In this document: positions 52,188 through 61,912 of the stretch, in pieces
Layout of the letters: each line of letters begins with the position of its first letter
Numbering within the stretch: the stretch's first letter is position 1
Origin: Arenibacter certesii DSM 19833
GTDB lineage: Bacteria; Bacteroidota; Bacteroidia; Flavobacteriales; Flavobacteriaceae
DNA: 64,000 nt
NCBI RefSeq assembly: GCF_000429545.1
Contig: NZ_AUCB01000003.1
Span: forward strand, 1-64,000
Direction of reading: 5' to 3'
Notes under the pieces: model-generated
What the model saw: the letters and a program-made list of their open reading frames with translations, nothing else
Database searches by the model: none
What the model was told of the DNA's origin: nothing
Program-made: the position numbers and the translations under genes

Positions 52188-53558
52188 TTAAAAAGTTAGT
52201 TGTCCCTTGGCGTATAATAACTCAATGGCTGCCTTCCGCTCATTATAATACGATTTTTGTAGATCGAACTTTGCTTTTTCTACCTCTGTAAGGGCATCCA
52301 ATACTTCATTAACCGTGGTTAGTCCGTTTTTGTACTGTTTGTTGGTAAGCTCGTAGTTGGCTTCGGCTAAATCTACTTCCTGTTGGGTCATTAGGCTCGT
52401 TTCTTTGGCGGATTGTAAGGATAGTTGGGCCATGGTAATGCTTAACGCTATTAACTCCTCGGCCTCATTGATCTGTTCCCTATATTTTAGTCCTTCTATC
52501 TTGGTTTGGTCGCTTTTCAGTTTAGAAACAAACCCATCAAAAACATTCCATTTAGCCCCAACGCCAACGTACCATTTTGGCTCTAAAAGGGAGAGGTCGT
52601 CCTCTATAAATTCGTAATGTCCTTTTAAAGCAATCTTGGGAATAAAATTATTCCTTTCCATTTTAGATTTATAGGAAGTGGCCAGTTCTGCCTCCTCCAA
52701 CGCATTAATTTCCTTACGTTTTTTACTTTCCATTGTTTCGTTGATAGGAAATGGCAGTAAATCTGGCTGGAGATTGTTTAAAAACGCTTGTGACGCACCC
52801 GTGTATTGTTGTAATACCGCGATAACCAGTTTTTGTTGGTTTTGGGCATCCAATTTCTTTGTCGCTAATTTTTGCTTGGCAAGATTTAGTTTTTGTCGGT
52901 CAATAGGAGTTGCCAGACCATTTTTTATGGCTGTGGAAACAAATTTATCCTGCTTTTCTAAATACTGGTCCATGCTTTTTAATACCTCTTCCGATTTTAT
53001 GGCCAACCCCAGTTTATCATATAGGTCTATAGTCTTAAGAACTATTTTATCTTCCTCTATCTTGTTGGTGATTTCCAAAGATTTATACTTGTGTTTACTT
53101 GCCTTTATTGCGTTGCTTACCTGAAACCCACTAAAAAGAATCCAGTCTACATCTACAGAAGATTTTAAGATATTCTTCTTCTGAAGTGGAGGAATGTCGG
53201 TTAGGGGAATTCCCTCTGGAAAGGGAGCGTTAAAGGGAACTCCAATAGCTTCTTTAATAAGCAATTTTTGAGTACCTACTAGTAGCGATTCCATATCCTC
53301 ATTAAACGTTATATCATCGTTTAAACGGGTATAGCTACCGTTGAGGTAGATTTTTGGAAGCAATGTATTTCTAGCTGTTTTAGTCTCTAAACTAGCTTGC
53401 TCCATATTTAGGTTATTCACCTTAATGGTACTGTTCTTGGCTTTCGCCTCAGTTATCAACAGCTGTAATTCTTCACTAAGATTTTGAGCATAAAGACTGT
53501 TTCCCAGGGTAAAAGTAAATACAAATAGCAGGGTAAGTAAACGTATTGCCTTGTTCAT
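52188..53558 (-). CDS. TolC-family outer-membrane channel
   Basis: 456-residue exported protein (signal MNKAIRLLTLLFVFTFTLGN) with two outer-membrane efflux repeats: NLNMEQASLETKTARNTLLP and, in the second half, KMERNNFIPKIALKGHYEF. It is the outer duct for the HlyD/ABC-2 exporter. A Crp/Fnr gene lies 115 bp upstream on the same strand. Confidence 0.91.
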   Translation of the reverse strand: MNKAIRLLTLLFVFTFTLGNSLYAQNLSEELQLLITEAKAKNSTIKVNNLNMEQASLETKTARNTLLPKIYLNGSYTRLNDDITFNEDMESLLVGTQKLLIKEAIGVPFNAPFPEGIPLTDIPPLQKKNILKSSVDVDWILFSGFQVSNAIKASKHKYKSLEITNKIEEDKIVLKTIDLYDKLGLAIKSEEVLKSMDQYLEKQDKFVSTAIKNGLATPIDRQKLNLAKQKLATKKLDAQNQQKLVIAVLQQYTGASQAFLNNLQPDLLPFPINETMESKKRKEINALEEAELATSYKSKMERNNFIPKIALKGHYEFIEDDLSLLEPKWYVGVGAKWNVFDGFVSKLKSDQTKIEGLKYREQINEAEELIALSITMAQLSLQSAKETSLMTQQEVDLAEANYELTNKQYKNGLTTVNEVLDALTEVEKAKFDLQKSYYNERKAAIELLYAKGQLTF

Positions 53559-53673
53559 AAAAGTGAGTGGTTTATAAATTACATTACAAAATTAACATGT
53601 TTAACTAGTACTTCCTTTGATATAGGTCAAAAAACGCGGTTAAACAGCTTATTTAAAGCTCACTAAACTTTCT

Positions 53674-54237
53674 TTAGTTTTTTGCCCTTATCCTACTTAG
53701 GGTTTCTTGGGTTATGCCAAGATAGGACGCAATATGTCCTAGCGGTACACGGTAGTAGAGGTCCGGATATTCGTTGATCATAAAAAGATAACGTTCCTTG
53801 GCGGTTTGAAACTGAATGGCATTTAGCTTGCCCATCATATCTCCTAATAGTTTTATCACCAATTTTCTGCCGAAACGTTCCATTAGCGGGAAATTTAGAA
53901 ACAATTGATCCAAATCATCTTTAGAAATAGCGTATAAGAGGCTATCCTCCAGAAGTTCTAGGTGGTATGCGCTGTTCTTTTTATGGAAAAAACTTTCCAT
54001 ACTGGTCATAAAATTTCCTTCGTTAAAGAACCAAGCAGTGATATCCTTACCTTCCGCATTGTTGTAATAACTGCGTGCCAACCCTTTTTCCATATAGTAA
54101 AGCGTATTGCAAACTAATCCGGCTTTGGCAACAATGGTGTTTTTTTTTAGGACTTGCTGCTTAAAACTAGATAAGATTTGGTCTAGTTCCTCCTCGGGAA
54201 AATCTTCTACAGAAAGCAAATAGTCTTTTAATTTCAT
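53674..54237 (-). CDS. Crp/Fnr-family transcriptional regulator
   Basis: 187 residues. The N-terminal cyclic-nucleotide-binding-like domain (about 20-120, VAKAGLVCNTLYYMEKGLAR and ITAWFFNEGNFMTSMESFFH) is joined to a C-terminal helix-turn-helix (YRVPLGHIASYLGITQETLS). The arginine and glutamate of the cAMP pocket are not conserved in a recognisable way, so the ligand is unknown. It probably regulates the adjacent export operon, and perhaps pta-ackA, which is divergent. Confidence 0.87.
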   Translation of the reverse strand: MKLKDYLLSVEDFPEEELDQILSSFKQQVLKKNTIVAKAGLVCNTLYYMEKGLARSYYNNAEGKDITAWFFNEGNFMTSMESFFHKKNSAYHLELLEDSLLYAISKDDLDQLFLNFPLMERFGRKLVIKLLGDMMGKLNAIQFQTAKERYLFMINEYPDLYYRVPLGHIASYLGITQETLSRIRAKN

Positions 54238-54350
54238 TTGGTGGTATTAAAAGAGAAATGTAGCAATAAATTTTTTAAAAAGCATTGAAATAAAGGCTAC
54301 ATATACCCGGTTTTAGTCAAATTATAGGATGTTAGATGATATATCTCATA

Positions 54351-54379
54351 TTTCTAAAATAGGGTGAATCTTATTTTTG
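54351..54379 (+). promoter_or_regulatory. Putative promoter of pta-ackA
   Basis: TATTTTTG at 54372-54379 matches the Bacteroidota -7 box TAnnTTTG. TTTC at 54351-54354 is a weak -33 box (consensus TTTG) at near-normal spacing. The start of pta follows 95 bp later. Confidence 0.4.
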
Positions 54380-54473
54380 CAGTCGATTAAGGATAACCAA
54401 GAATTATTGGACAAATTAAGTTTTGGAATGCCCTTCAATCTTTTAACTTTATTGATTATTAAAAGAGGAATAC

Positions 54474-56567
54474 ATGAGCAAAGCCGTTTACATCGCTACT
54501 ACCGGTCCTGATAGTGGCAAATCCATCATTTCCTTGGGACTAATGCAGATGTTATTGGGAAAAACTGCGAAGGTGGGTTATTTTAGACCAATTATAGACG
54601 ATTTTAAACCGGGAGGAATAGACAATCATATTAATACTATGATTAGTCATTTCGATTTGAATTTAAGCTTCAATGACTCTTATGCCTATACCCGAAGCGA
54701 GGTAATTTTAAAGAAAAATCAGGATAAGGATGATGAAATTATTAGTACCATCATCGCCAAATTCAAAGCGTTAGAAGAGCGGTTCGATTTTGTGTTGGTA
54801 GAAGGAACCAGCTATACTAGGGAAGAAGCGATAATAGAGTGGGATATAAATGTCCTTATCGCTAAAAACCTAGGAATCCCGGCTATTATTATTAGTAGTG
54901 GAGTAGGAAAAACCTTGGAAGACTTTGTGGGCACCATGCATATGGCCTACGATTCTTTTAAAGAAAAGGGTGTAGAGGTACTTTCGATTATAGCAAACAA
55001 GGTGCAGGAAGAGAACATAGACTTGGCCATTAATGGTTTAAAAAGAGACCTTCCTTCACATGTTCTTATCCATGCCATTCCTTTAAACCCAGTATTGGCA
55101 AACCCTTCCATAAAAGAAATAGTGGAGACTTTGGATGGCAAAGTGTTATTTGGAGAGGATTTCATCAACAATCAGGCAGGAGCTTTTAGTGTGGGAGCCA
55201 TGCAATTGCGTAATTACCTTACTTTTTTAAAGGAAGATAGTTTGGTGATTACCCCAGGGGATAGAGCAGATATTATTTTAGGGGCTTTACAGGCCAATGT
55301 ATCGGCCAATTACCCTAGCATTTCAGGAATTGTACTTACTGGAGGTGTAATTCCTGAAGATTCTATAATTAAACTAATTGAAGGTCTTTCGGAGGTGGTG
55401 CCCATAATTTCCGTAAAAGGAGGAACATTTGCGATTACCAATGAGATTGGGGCCATAAAATCGCAGATTTATGCCGAAAACAAGCAGAAAATAACGGCCT
55501 CTATTCAGGACTTTGAAAAATATTTGGATGTAGAGACTTTGGGTGAAAGATTGATTACTTTCCAAGCCGATGGGATTACTCCTAGAATGTTTCAACATCA
55601 GTTGTTGAAAAAAGCACAGCTAAACAAAAAGCATATTGTGTTGCCAGAAGGGACTGATGAGCGTATCCTTAGGGCCGCAAGTAAAATATTGGCTTCCAAT
55701 GCGGCTTATATTACCCTATTGGGGAACCCAGAGCAGATTCAAGAAATAATTTTAAAAGCGGATATCGATCTGGCTTTAGGGGAATTGGCCGTTATAGATC
55801 CAAAATCCTCTCCTATGTTCGAGGATTATGCAACTACTTTATACGAATTGCGAAAACATAAGAATGTAAACCTTGCCATGGCAAAAGACCTTATGGAAGA
55901 TGTGTCTTATTTTGGTACCATGATGGTTCATAAAGGTCATGCAGACGGGATGGTTTCCGGGGCAGTGCATACTACGCAGCATACCATCTTACCAGCATTG
56001 CAGTTTATTAAGACGGCTCCTGGAGTTTCTGTAGTTTCGTCTATATTTTTTATGTGCCTAGATGATAGAGTGACCATTTTTGGTGATTGTGCCATTAATC
56101 CCAATCCCACCGCAGAACAATTGGCAGAAATTGCTATTTCTTCCGCAGGTAGTAGTCAATCTTTTGGGATAGAACCAAGGGTAGCCATGCTTTCTTATTC
56201 CTCTGGAAGTTCAGGGCAAGGTGAGGACGTGGAAAGAGTAAGGAAGGCTACAAAAATTGTAAAAGAGCTTAGACCAGATCTAAAGGTAGAAGGACCTATT
56301 CAATATGATGCCGCGGTAGATATTGAAGTGGCTAAAAGCAAGCTTCCCGACTCTAAGGTGGCTGGGAAGGCAACTGTCTTTATATTCCCAGACTTAAATA
56401 CAGGAAATAATACCTATAAGGCGGTACAAAGGGAAACCGGCGCATTGGCCATTGGCCCAATGTTGCAAGGCCTTAATAAACCGGTTAACGACCTTAGTAG
56501 GGGCTGTACCGTAAACGATATTTTTAACACTGTTATTATTACCGCAATACAGGCACAAGGGTTATAA
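54474..56567 (+). CDS. pta: Phosphate acetyltransferase
   Basis: The 697-residue long-form Pta has an N-terminal P-loop domain (about 1-210, TTGPDSGKSIISLGLMQ), a DRTGG domain (about 215-335, LVITPGDRADIILGALQANV) and a C-terminal PTA_PTB catalytic domain (about 375-690, HIVLPEGTDERILRAASKIL; MVSGAVHTT; FPDLNTGNNTYKAVQRETGA). It converts acetyl-CoA and phosphate to acetyl phosphate and CoA. ackA follows 62 bp downstream; together they make ATP from acetyl-CoA overflow or recover acetate. Confidence 0.96.
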   Translation: MSKAVYIATTGPDSGKSIISLGLMQMLLGKTAKVGYFRPIIDDFKPGGIDNHINTMISHFDLNLSFNDSYAYTRSEVILKKNQDKDDEIISTIIAKFKALEERFDFVLVEGTSYTREEAIIEWDINVLIAKNLGIPAIIISSGVGKTLEDFVGTMHMAYDSFKEKGVEVLSIIANKVQEENIDLAINGLKRDLPSHVLIHAIPLNPVLANPSIKEIVETLDGKVLFGEDFINNQAGAFSVGAMQLRNYLTFLKEDSLVITPGDRADIILGALQANVSANYPSISGIVLTGGVIPEDSIIKLIEGLSEVVPIISVKGGTFAITNEIGAIKSQIYAENKQKITASIQDFEKYLDVETLGERLITFQADGITPRMFQHQLLKKAQLNKKHIVLPEGTDERILRAASKILASNAAYITLLGNPEQIQEIILKADIDLALGELAVIDPKSSPMFEDYATTLYELRKHKNVNLAMAKDLMEDVSYFGTMMVHKGHADGMVSGAVHTTQHTILPALQFIKTAPGVSVVSSIFFMCLDDRVTIFGDCAINPNPTAEQLAEIAISSAGSSQSFGIEPRVAMLSYSSGSSGQGEDVERVRKATKIVKELRPDLKVEGPIQYDAAVDIEVAKSKLPDSKVAGKATVFIFPDLNTGNNTYKAVQRETGALAIGPMLQGLNKPVNDLSRGCTVNDIFNTVIITAIQAQGL

Positions 56568-56629
56568 GCGTTTTTAAACTGTCCTAGATAACCGAACAAC
56601 TGTATAGATTTTGAAGCAATTATTACAAC

Positions 56630-57832
56630 ATGAAAGTACTTATCATTAACTCCGGAAGCTCATCAATAAAATATCAATTAATGTTGATGCCTGCTGAACA
56701 AATTGTCTGTCAGGGTATTGTTGAGCGGATTGGATCCCAAGAGGCCATTTTTACTTATAAAACTGATAAAGATGAAGTAAATAATACCCTACCGGTGATG
56801 ACCCATAACGCTGGTTTAAAGCTTATAACTGAATTGCTCGTAGATCCTAAAATAGGAGTTATAAAAAATGCATCGGAAATAGATGCAGTTGGTCACAGGG
56901 TAGTTCACGGAGGGAGTACCCTTTATAAAGCAACCCTCGTTGATGAACAGGTAATAGATAAGATCAATAAACTATCGGCCTTAGCGCCCCTGCATAATCC
57001 CCATAATCTAGAGGGTATTGTTTTGGCAGAGAAGTTTTTTGGTAATGCCAAACAGATTGCAGTATTTGACACTGCTTTTCACCATACCATTCCAGAAAAA
57101 GCTAGAAAATATGCCATGCCCAATGAATTTTTTGATGAACACGGAATTCAGGTGTATGGATTTCATGGGATAAGTCATAAATACGTAACCGCTAAAGCTA
57201 TAGACTACCTCAATAAACAAGAGTCAAAAATAGTCAGTATCCACTTGGGCAATGGATGTAGTATGACTGCCGTCCATAACGGTAAAAGTGTGGATCATAG
57301 TTTAGGCTTTACACCTTCTAACGGACTCATTATGGGTACCCGAAGTGGTGATATAGACCATGCCGTTATTTTTTACCTAGTAGACACCTTAGGTTATAAT
57401 CTAGATGAGGTGAAAACCTTACTTACAAGAAAAAGTGGGATGTTGGGGCTAACAGGATTTACAGACCTTAGGGACATCCAAGAAGAGGCAGAAAAGGGGA
57501 ATAAAAACTGTTTGTTGGCCTTAGAAATGAATGCCTATCGTATTAAAAAATATATTGGGGCCTATGCCGCATCAATGAACGGTCTAGATGCAGTGTTGTT
57601 TACCGCGGGGATTGGCGAAAATTCTAGCCTATTGAGAGAGATGGTTTGCCGTAATATGGAATTTCTTGGATTGCAACTAGATTCTGGGCTAAATGTACTT
57701 CGGAACTCGGATATTAGGGAAATTAGCACTACTACCTCTAAAGTAAAGATCCTGGTGGTGCCCACTAATGAAGAATTGGAAATAGCCAAGGAAGCCTATA
57801 ATATATTGACGATTTCTACTGAGGTAGAATAG
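56630..57832 (+). CDS. ackA: Acetate kinase
   Basis: 400-residue ASKHA kinase. It starts MKVLIINSGSSSIKYQLM (signature NSGSSSxK), then has AVGHRVVHGGS, FDTAFHHTIPEKARKYAMP and GFHGISHKYVTAKAIDYL, and HLGNGCSMTAVHNGKSVDHS. Length and motifs are complete. It transfers phosphate from acetyl phosphate to ADP, completing the pathway begun by the upstream pta. Confidence 0.97.
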   Translation: MKVLIINSGSSSIKYQLMLMPAEQIVCQGIVERIGSQEAIFTYKTDKDEVNNTLPVMTHNAGLKLITELLVDPKIGVIKNASEIDAVGHRVVHGGSTLYKATLVDEQVIDKINKLSALAPLHNPHNLEGIVLAEKFFGNAKQIAVFDTAFHHTIPEKARKYAMPNEFFDEHGIQVYGFHGISHKYVTAKAIDYLNKQESKIVSIHLGNGCSMTAVHNGKSVDHSLGFTPSNGLIMGTRSGDIDHAVIFYLVDTLGYNLDEVKTLLTRKSGMLGLTGFTDLRDIQEEAEKGNKNCLLALEMNAYRIKKYIGAYAASMNGLDAVLFTAGIGENSSLLREMVCRNMEFLGLQLDSGLNVLRNSDIREISTTTSKVKILVVPTNEELEIAKEAYNILTISTEVE

Positions 57833-58133
57833 GTTCTGCTAATAAAATACTTCTTAAAAAAAGGTTGTACTGCATTACCACGGCTTTATCAATAAATAAG
57901 CTTAGTTAGCAACTAATCCTTTATCTTTTTTGTTTTAACAGTTGGTTACTTAGAAAGCGGTTTTTTTATAGCTATTATCTGACTTGGAATTAAGCTCCCA
58001 TTTTTGGGGTACGCTCATTTTCAGCTTTTTGGACAATACTTAATATATGAAAAAGCTTATATTAGTATTTGAAAAAACAAAAGCATGGGTATTGTATATA
58101 TACCTGTGTGTATTGTAAGTAATATTAAGAAAA

Positions 58134-58634
58134 ATGCTAACCAACCAAGAAGCAAAGTATTTATTGGATTTAGAAAAGGTTTTATCTAATCCGAATCAAA
58201 CAATAGATTTATCTAAGAGGAAAAATAGATTGGGATTGATTTCTCATCAAGATTATGATTATGAATTTTGGGTTGAAATAACAACGAATCAAAAAATTAT
58301 ACTAAAAACCTCCATACACCATTTAGAAAGCAATTCTTTTGTTGGTTTATTAAGGATTGATTTCAAAGGAGGTCATCACAATCCTGCAAATATACTTCCA
58401 ACGTTACCCGATTATCTAATCCCATATGCAGACAAATGGTTTGACCCAACGGAATCCCATATTCATATTTATGTAGAAGGCTACAAAGCATTGGCTTGGG
58501 CAATCCCACTGAGTGATAGTGATTTTCCAGTTAAAGATATCACTCAACCGTCTGACTTATCGGACTTAATAATTAACTTTGCCCGAAGAATAAATTTAAA
58601 ATCATTAATTAATATTCAACAAGCAATACTTTGA
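58134..58634 (+). CDS. DUF6978-like protein
   Basis: 166 residues with a mixed alpha/beta layout: DYEFWVEITTNQKIILKTSI, then LLRIDFKGGHHNPAN and HIHIYVEGYKALAWAIPL. The hydrogen-bonding GGxHxNP and H-x-H pattern resembles the DUF6978 family, which occurs paired with DUF1828 genes. Its stop overlaps the start of the next gene by four bases, so the two are translated together. The function is unknown. Confidence 0.65.
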   Translation: MLTNQEAKYLLDLEKVLSNPNQTIDLSKRKNRLGLISHQDYDYEFWVEITTNQKIILKTSIHHLESNSFVGLLRIDFKGGHHNPANILPTLPDYLIPYADKWFDPTESHIHIYVEGYKALAWAIPLSDSDFPVKDITQPSDLSDLIINFARRINLKSLINIQQAIL

Positions 58635-59413
58635 ATTGGGTAAATACATATGTGGACGATTACTACAACTGGTTAAGAGAGAAAACCTTTATTCAAAAGG
58701 ACTCTAATACCGACTGGTTTATTATAAACACCCCTTTTGTTGGAGCCTTTAATGACACAATAGAAATTTATGCTCAAAAAAAAGGTAATCAATTACGCTT
58801 AAGTGATAACGGAGAAACTATGTCTAATTTGGAACTTCAAGGACTACATATTCAAGGTTCAAAAAGGCGTAGATCTATTTTAGATGCCATACTCTTAAAC
58901 TATGGAGTTAGAGTTGAAAGTGACGAATTGACAATAGATGCAAACATTGAAAATTTCTCTCAATCAAAGCACAATTTTCTATCTGCAATAATTGAGATCA
59001 ATGACTTATATGTATTATCAAAACACAATGTAGCTTCAATCTTTAAAGAAGACGTTCGAAGTTATTTAGACTCACATGATATAATTTACACACCTGATTT
59101 TATCTCAAAAGGAGTAACAGGTTTAGAATTTAATTTCGATTTTCAAATTGCAAAAAAGAAGAAAGAAATCGTAATTAAATCATTTAATACAGTTAATAAA
59201 TCGAATTTGTCAACATTTCTTTTCTCATGGGAAGATATAAAACCAGTTCGTGAGAAAATCACAAAAAAGGATGTGAGTGCTATAGCGATTATAAATAATA
59301 TTGACAAAGAGGTTCGTACTGAATTTTTAGATGCACTAAAAGCCAAAAATGCCGATTATATACTTTGGTCTGAACGTGAATCTAAAAAAAGTGTGGAACT
59401 CATATCTGCATAA
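58631..59413 (+). CDS. DUF1828/DUF1829-like protein
   Basis: 260 residues from a TTG start that overlaps the upstream stop. The first half (TDWFIINTPFVGAFNDTIEI, LRLSDNGETMSNLELQG, then GVRVESDELTI) is the DUF1828 pattern. The second half (KSFNTVNKSNLSTFLFSWED, ISAIAIINNIDKEVRTEFL) fits DUF1829. Such pairs occur in variable genomic spots and may be defence or anti-phage related, but this is not established. Confidence 0.72.
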   Translation: MNWVNTYVDDYYNWLREKTFIQKDSNTDWFIINTPFVGAFNDTIEIYAQKKGNQLRLSDNGETMSNLELQGLHIQGSKRRRSILDAILLNYGVRVESDELTIDANIENFSQSKHNFLSAIIEINDLYVLSKHNVASIFKEDVRSYLDSHDIIYTPDFISKGVTGLEFNFDFQIAKKKKEIVIKSFNTVNKSNLSTFLFSWEDIKPVREKITKKDVSAIAIINNIDKEVRTEFLDALKAKNADYILWSERESKKSVELISA

Positions 59414-59432
59414 AATGTTACTTTCATTAACT

Positions 59433-59586
59433 AAGCGACCGTATGGCCTATGTTTCCTGTATCGAAAAACCGGGGGAAGCGAAACATGGAAACCATATCG
59501 CTTGAATCGGCTATGATATTACATTACTATGGAAATTATTACTATTGTTCCCTGTTGTGATGAATTAACACGGCTTTTAAGCCGTG
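59433..59586 (+). mobile_element. Two hairpins resembling IS200/IS605-type ends
   Basis: The first imperfect hairpin, 59433-59503, pairs AAGCGA with TCGCTT, TATGG with CCATA, and ATGTTTC with GAAACAT around a 24-base loop. The second, 59569-59586, is the perfect CACGGCTT, TT, AAGCCGTG followed by GGGTAGAAGC. Paired hairpins without a transposase gene suggest a small non-autonomous IS200/IS605-like remnant. Confidence 0.4.
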
Positions 59587-59628
59587 GGTAGAAGCTTTAC
59601 CAAACCTCTGGACTTTGGTCAAATTAAA

Positions 59629-61905
59629 TTAGAAAGGATACCCGATGGCAAAATTTAGAATAGGTTGAGAGATATCCCATTCAAAACGCTTTCCTTTTGG
59701 CAGGTAGGGTTTCTGTAGTGGCGTAGCAAGATCAAACCGTAGTACAAAACTTTGTATGTCTATCCGGAGCCCTGCGCCCACGCCAATCCCCAATTCATCC
59801 ATAAAATTGGAAGTAAATTTTCCTCCTGGTAGAGCGTCATTTTCATTGATTAACCAGACATTTCCAGCATCAGCAAATACAGCTCCTTTAAGGAAGGAAT
59901 AGATGGGGAATCTATACTCTAAGTTGGCTTCTAGCCTTATATCCCCAGATTGATCAAAAAAGGCTCCAGAATCATCTGATTCCGGATTGTAAGTTCCGGG
60001 TCCTAAGGACCGTATTCTGAATGCCCGCACACTGTAAGGCCCGCCAGAGAAGAACTGTTTGGAAAAGGGTAAGGTGTTAGAGTTTCCATAAGGAATTCCT
60101 ATTCCACCAAAAATTCTTCCAATCAGTTTTTGGGAGCTGCCAACACTTAAATGATACCTTAGGTCAATATCAGTTTTGGCATACTGTGCGTAGGCTAACC
60201 CTAAAATGGTTTTATCCTCACCAGGGTTGGCTCTTTTACCAAACAGGTTTAAAGTATTGCCGGCAAGATCTATATTGCCATTAAAGAATAGGGTATTCCG
60301 CTTTCTGCTAACTGCCACTTCATTATAGGTAAAGGAATAGGTGAGTCCGGCTATAAATTGCTGTTCAAAACTACTTCTCAAAAATGGATTGTTATCCAAG
60401 ATAGTCTCAAATTCTGCGGTGGTCTTGGAAAGGTTAACATAGTTGATGCTAATAGGGTTCAGTTCGTGATAAACATACTTGTTTTCGTTCCAACCATATC
60501 CAAATATGGAGCTGAATGAGGTTAAACTATACAATTTACTCCTGTTTAAATGTTCCATTCCTAAACTAATTTTGGTTTTAGGAACCGCATATTTAAAGCG
60601 TTCGGAGATGTTAAATAATGATAGTAACCTAGGAAATATCAAATCGGTTTTAAATCCAAGTTGAGTACTACTTAGTCCGGTACTATTATTTCCATCCAAT
60701 TGGGTTTCATATCCTACATTTCCTGTAACATTTAGGGTTTCACCGCCCTTAAAAAAGTTTCTGTTGCTATAGGTAAGCGATAATGTTGGCCCAGCAAAGT
60801 TGTTAGATTTGGTTACGGCCTGCAATTCTGCTCGGAGAGACCGTTTGTTCAATGGAGATAAATAGATAAAGGCATCCAATTTGGAAAAACCATCGGTTTC
60901 CATATCCGTATTGTCTTCCTTATATTGGATGTTGATATATTTATACGTCCCAATAGATGCCAGTCTATTACTAGTGAGCTTGGATTTAAGGGGGTCATAG
61001 GTTTCTCCTTCATTTAGTAAAATATACGGTGCCAATCTTTTGGGCTTAAAAAAGTCGTTGTGCTGAATATAATCTACACCAGCTATCTGCACGGTATCCA
61101 TCTTTAAACTATCGGTAGCTACAGAATAATTTGGAAATACCTTAATATCGTTAATACGATAGGGGACTAATGATTTTTTAGGCACATCCTTTTTCAACCT
61201 TAAAAACAAGTCAAAACGTTTATTTTTATACTGATTGGTATCGGCTTCAAAAATTAGGAAATCGGCGTTAAAATTATAATACCCTTTTGCTTTTAGATCT
61301 TGATCAATACGTTCCCTTTCCATTTTAAAACGCTGAAGGTCGTATCGTATTCCAGGAGCAAGAGTCGTCTTTCCTAGATTTTCTATAATATCCGCTAAAA
61401 TAGGCAGTGAATCGCCCTCTAATTGATAGGACGCTAGCGTATAGGGTTTTTTTACACCAACTTGGTAGACAATGGAGGCAGTCTTCGTCTTTTTATAAAC
61501 GCTAGAGGTGATGTTATTTCTAAAGAATCCTCTGTTTTCTAGTCGATTATTGATTAGTTCTTCGGTTTTTTCTAAATCGATATCAGAGAGGTACACCGGT
61601 TCTTCCCCAATTTTTTTATTCAAGAACCTGTTTATGAACCCTGGTTTTTCTTTTTGCGACTTATAGTGGGCCCATAACCTGATGTATGCTCCCAAAAATT
61701 TGGTATTGGGCTCTGGTTTCAGCAAGTTTTGCAACTCTTGGTTTATTTTTCCTAGATCCCTAATAGTAGTATCTGCTTCTAATTGAATATTCCCATCGGT
61801 ATACAGCAATTCGTCCTGGGGAATATATTTCTTTACACTACAAGACTGCAAGGCCCATAGGAATATGAGCGCATAAAGACACCTTATTTTTATTTTGGTA
61901 TTCAA
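59629..61905 (-). CDS. tamL: TamL-like outer-membrane beta-barrel (BamA superfamily)
   Basis: Lipoprotein with lipobox FLWALQSCSVKKY. The start at 61905 is a TTG giving LNTKIKIRCLYALIFLWALQ, directly after the tamB stop; an ATG at 62001 would overlap tamB and add 32 basic residues, which I consider less likely. The product has about 759 residues. N-terminal POTRA-like modules (about 60-340) are followed by a 16-strand barrel with GGPYSVRAFRIRSLGPGTYN and the closing ISQPILNFAIGYPF. TamL pairs with the inner-membrane TamB to build outer-membrane proteins or lipids in Bacteroidota. Confidence 0.87.
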   Translation of the reverse strand: MNTKIKIRCLYALIFLWALQSCSVKKYIPQDELLYTDGNIQLEADTTIRDLGKINQELQNLLKPEPNTKFLGAYIRLWAHYKSQKEKPGFINRFLNKKIGEEPVYLSDIDLEKTEELINNRLENRGFFRNNITSSVYKKTKTASIVYQVGVKKPYTLASYQLEGDSLPILADIIENLGKTTLAPGIRYDLQRFKMERERIDQDLKAKGYYNFNADFLIFEADTNQYKNKRFDLFLRLKKDVPKKSLVPYRINDIKVFPNYSVATDSLKMDTVQIAGVDYIQHNDFFKPKRLAPYILLNEGETYDPLKSKLTSNRLASIGTYKYINIQYKEDNTDMETDGFSKLDAFIYLSPLNKRSLRAELQAVTKSNNFAGPTLSLTYSNRNFFKGGETLNVTGNVGYETQLDGNNSTGLSSTQLGFKTDLIFPRLLSLFNISERFKYAVPKTKISLGMEHLNRSKLYSLTSFSSIFGYGWNENKYVYHELNPISINYVNLSKTTAEFETILDNNPFLRSSFEQQFIAGLTYSFTYNEVAVSRKRNTLFFNGNIDLAGNTLNLFGKRANPGEDKTILGLAYAQYAKTDIDLRYHLSVGSSQKLIGRIFGGIGIPYGNSNTLPFSKQFFSGGPYSVRAFRIRSLGPGTYNPESDDSGAFFDQSGDIRLEANLEYRFPIYSFLKGAVFADAGNVWLINENDALPGGKFTSNFMDELGIGVGAGLRIDIQSFVLRFDLATPLQKPYLPKGKRFEWDISQPILNFAIGYPF

Positions 61906-61912
61906 AGAGATC

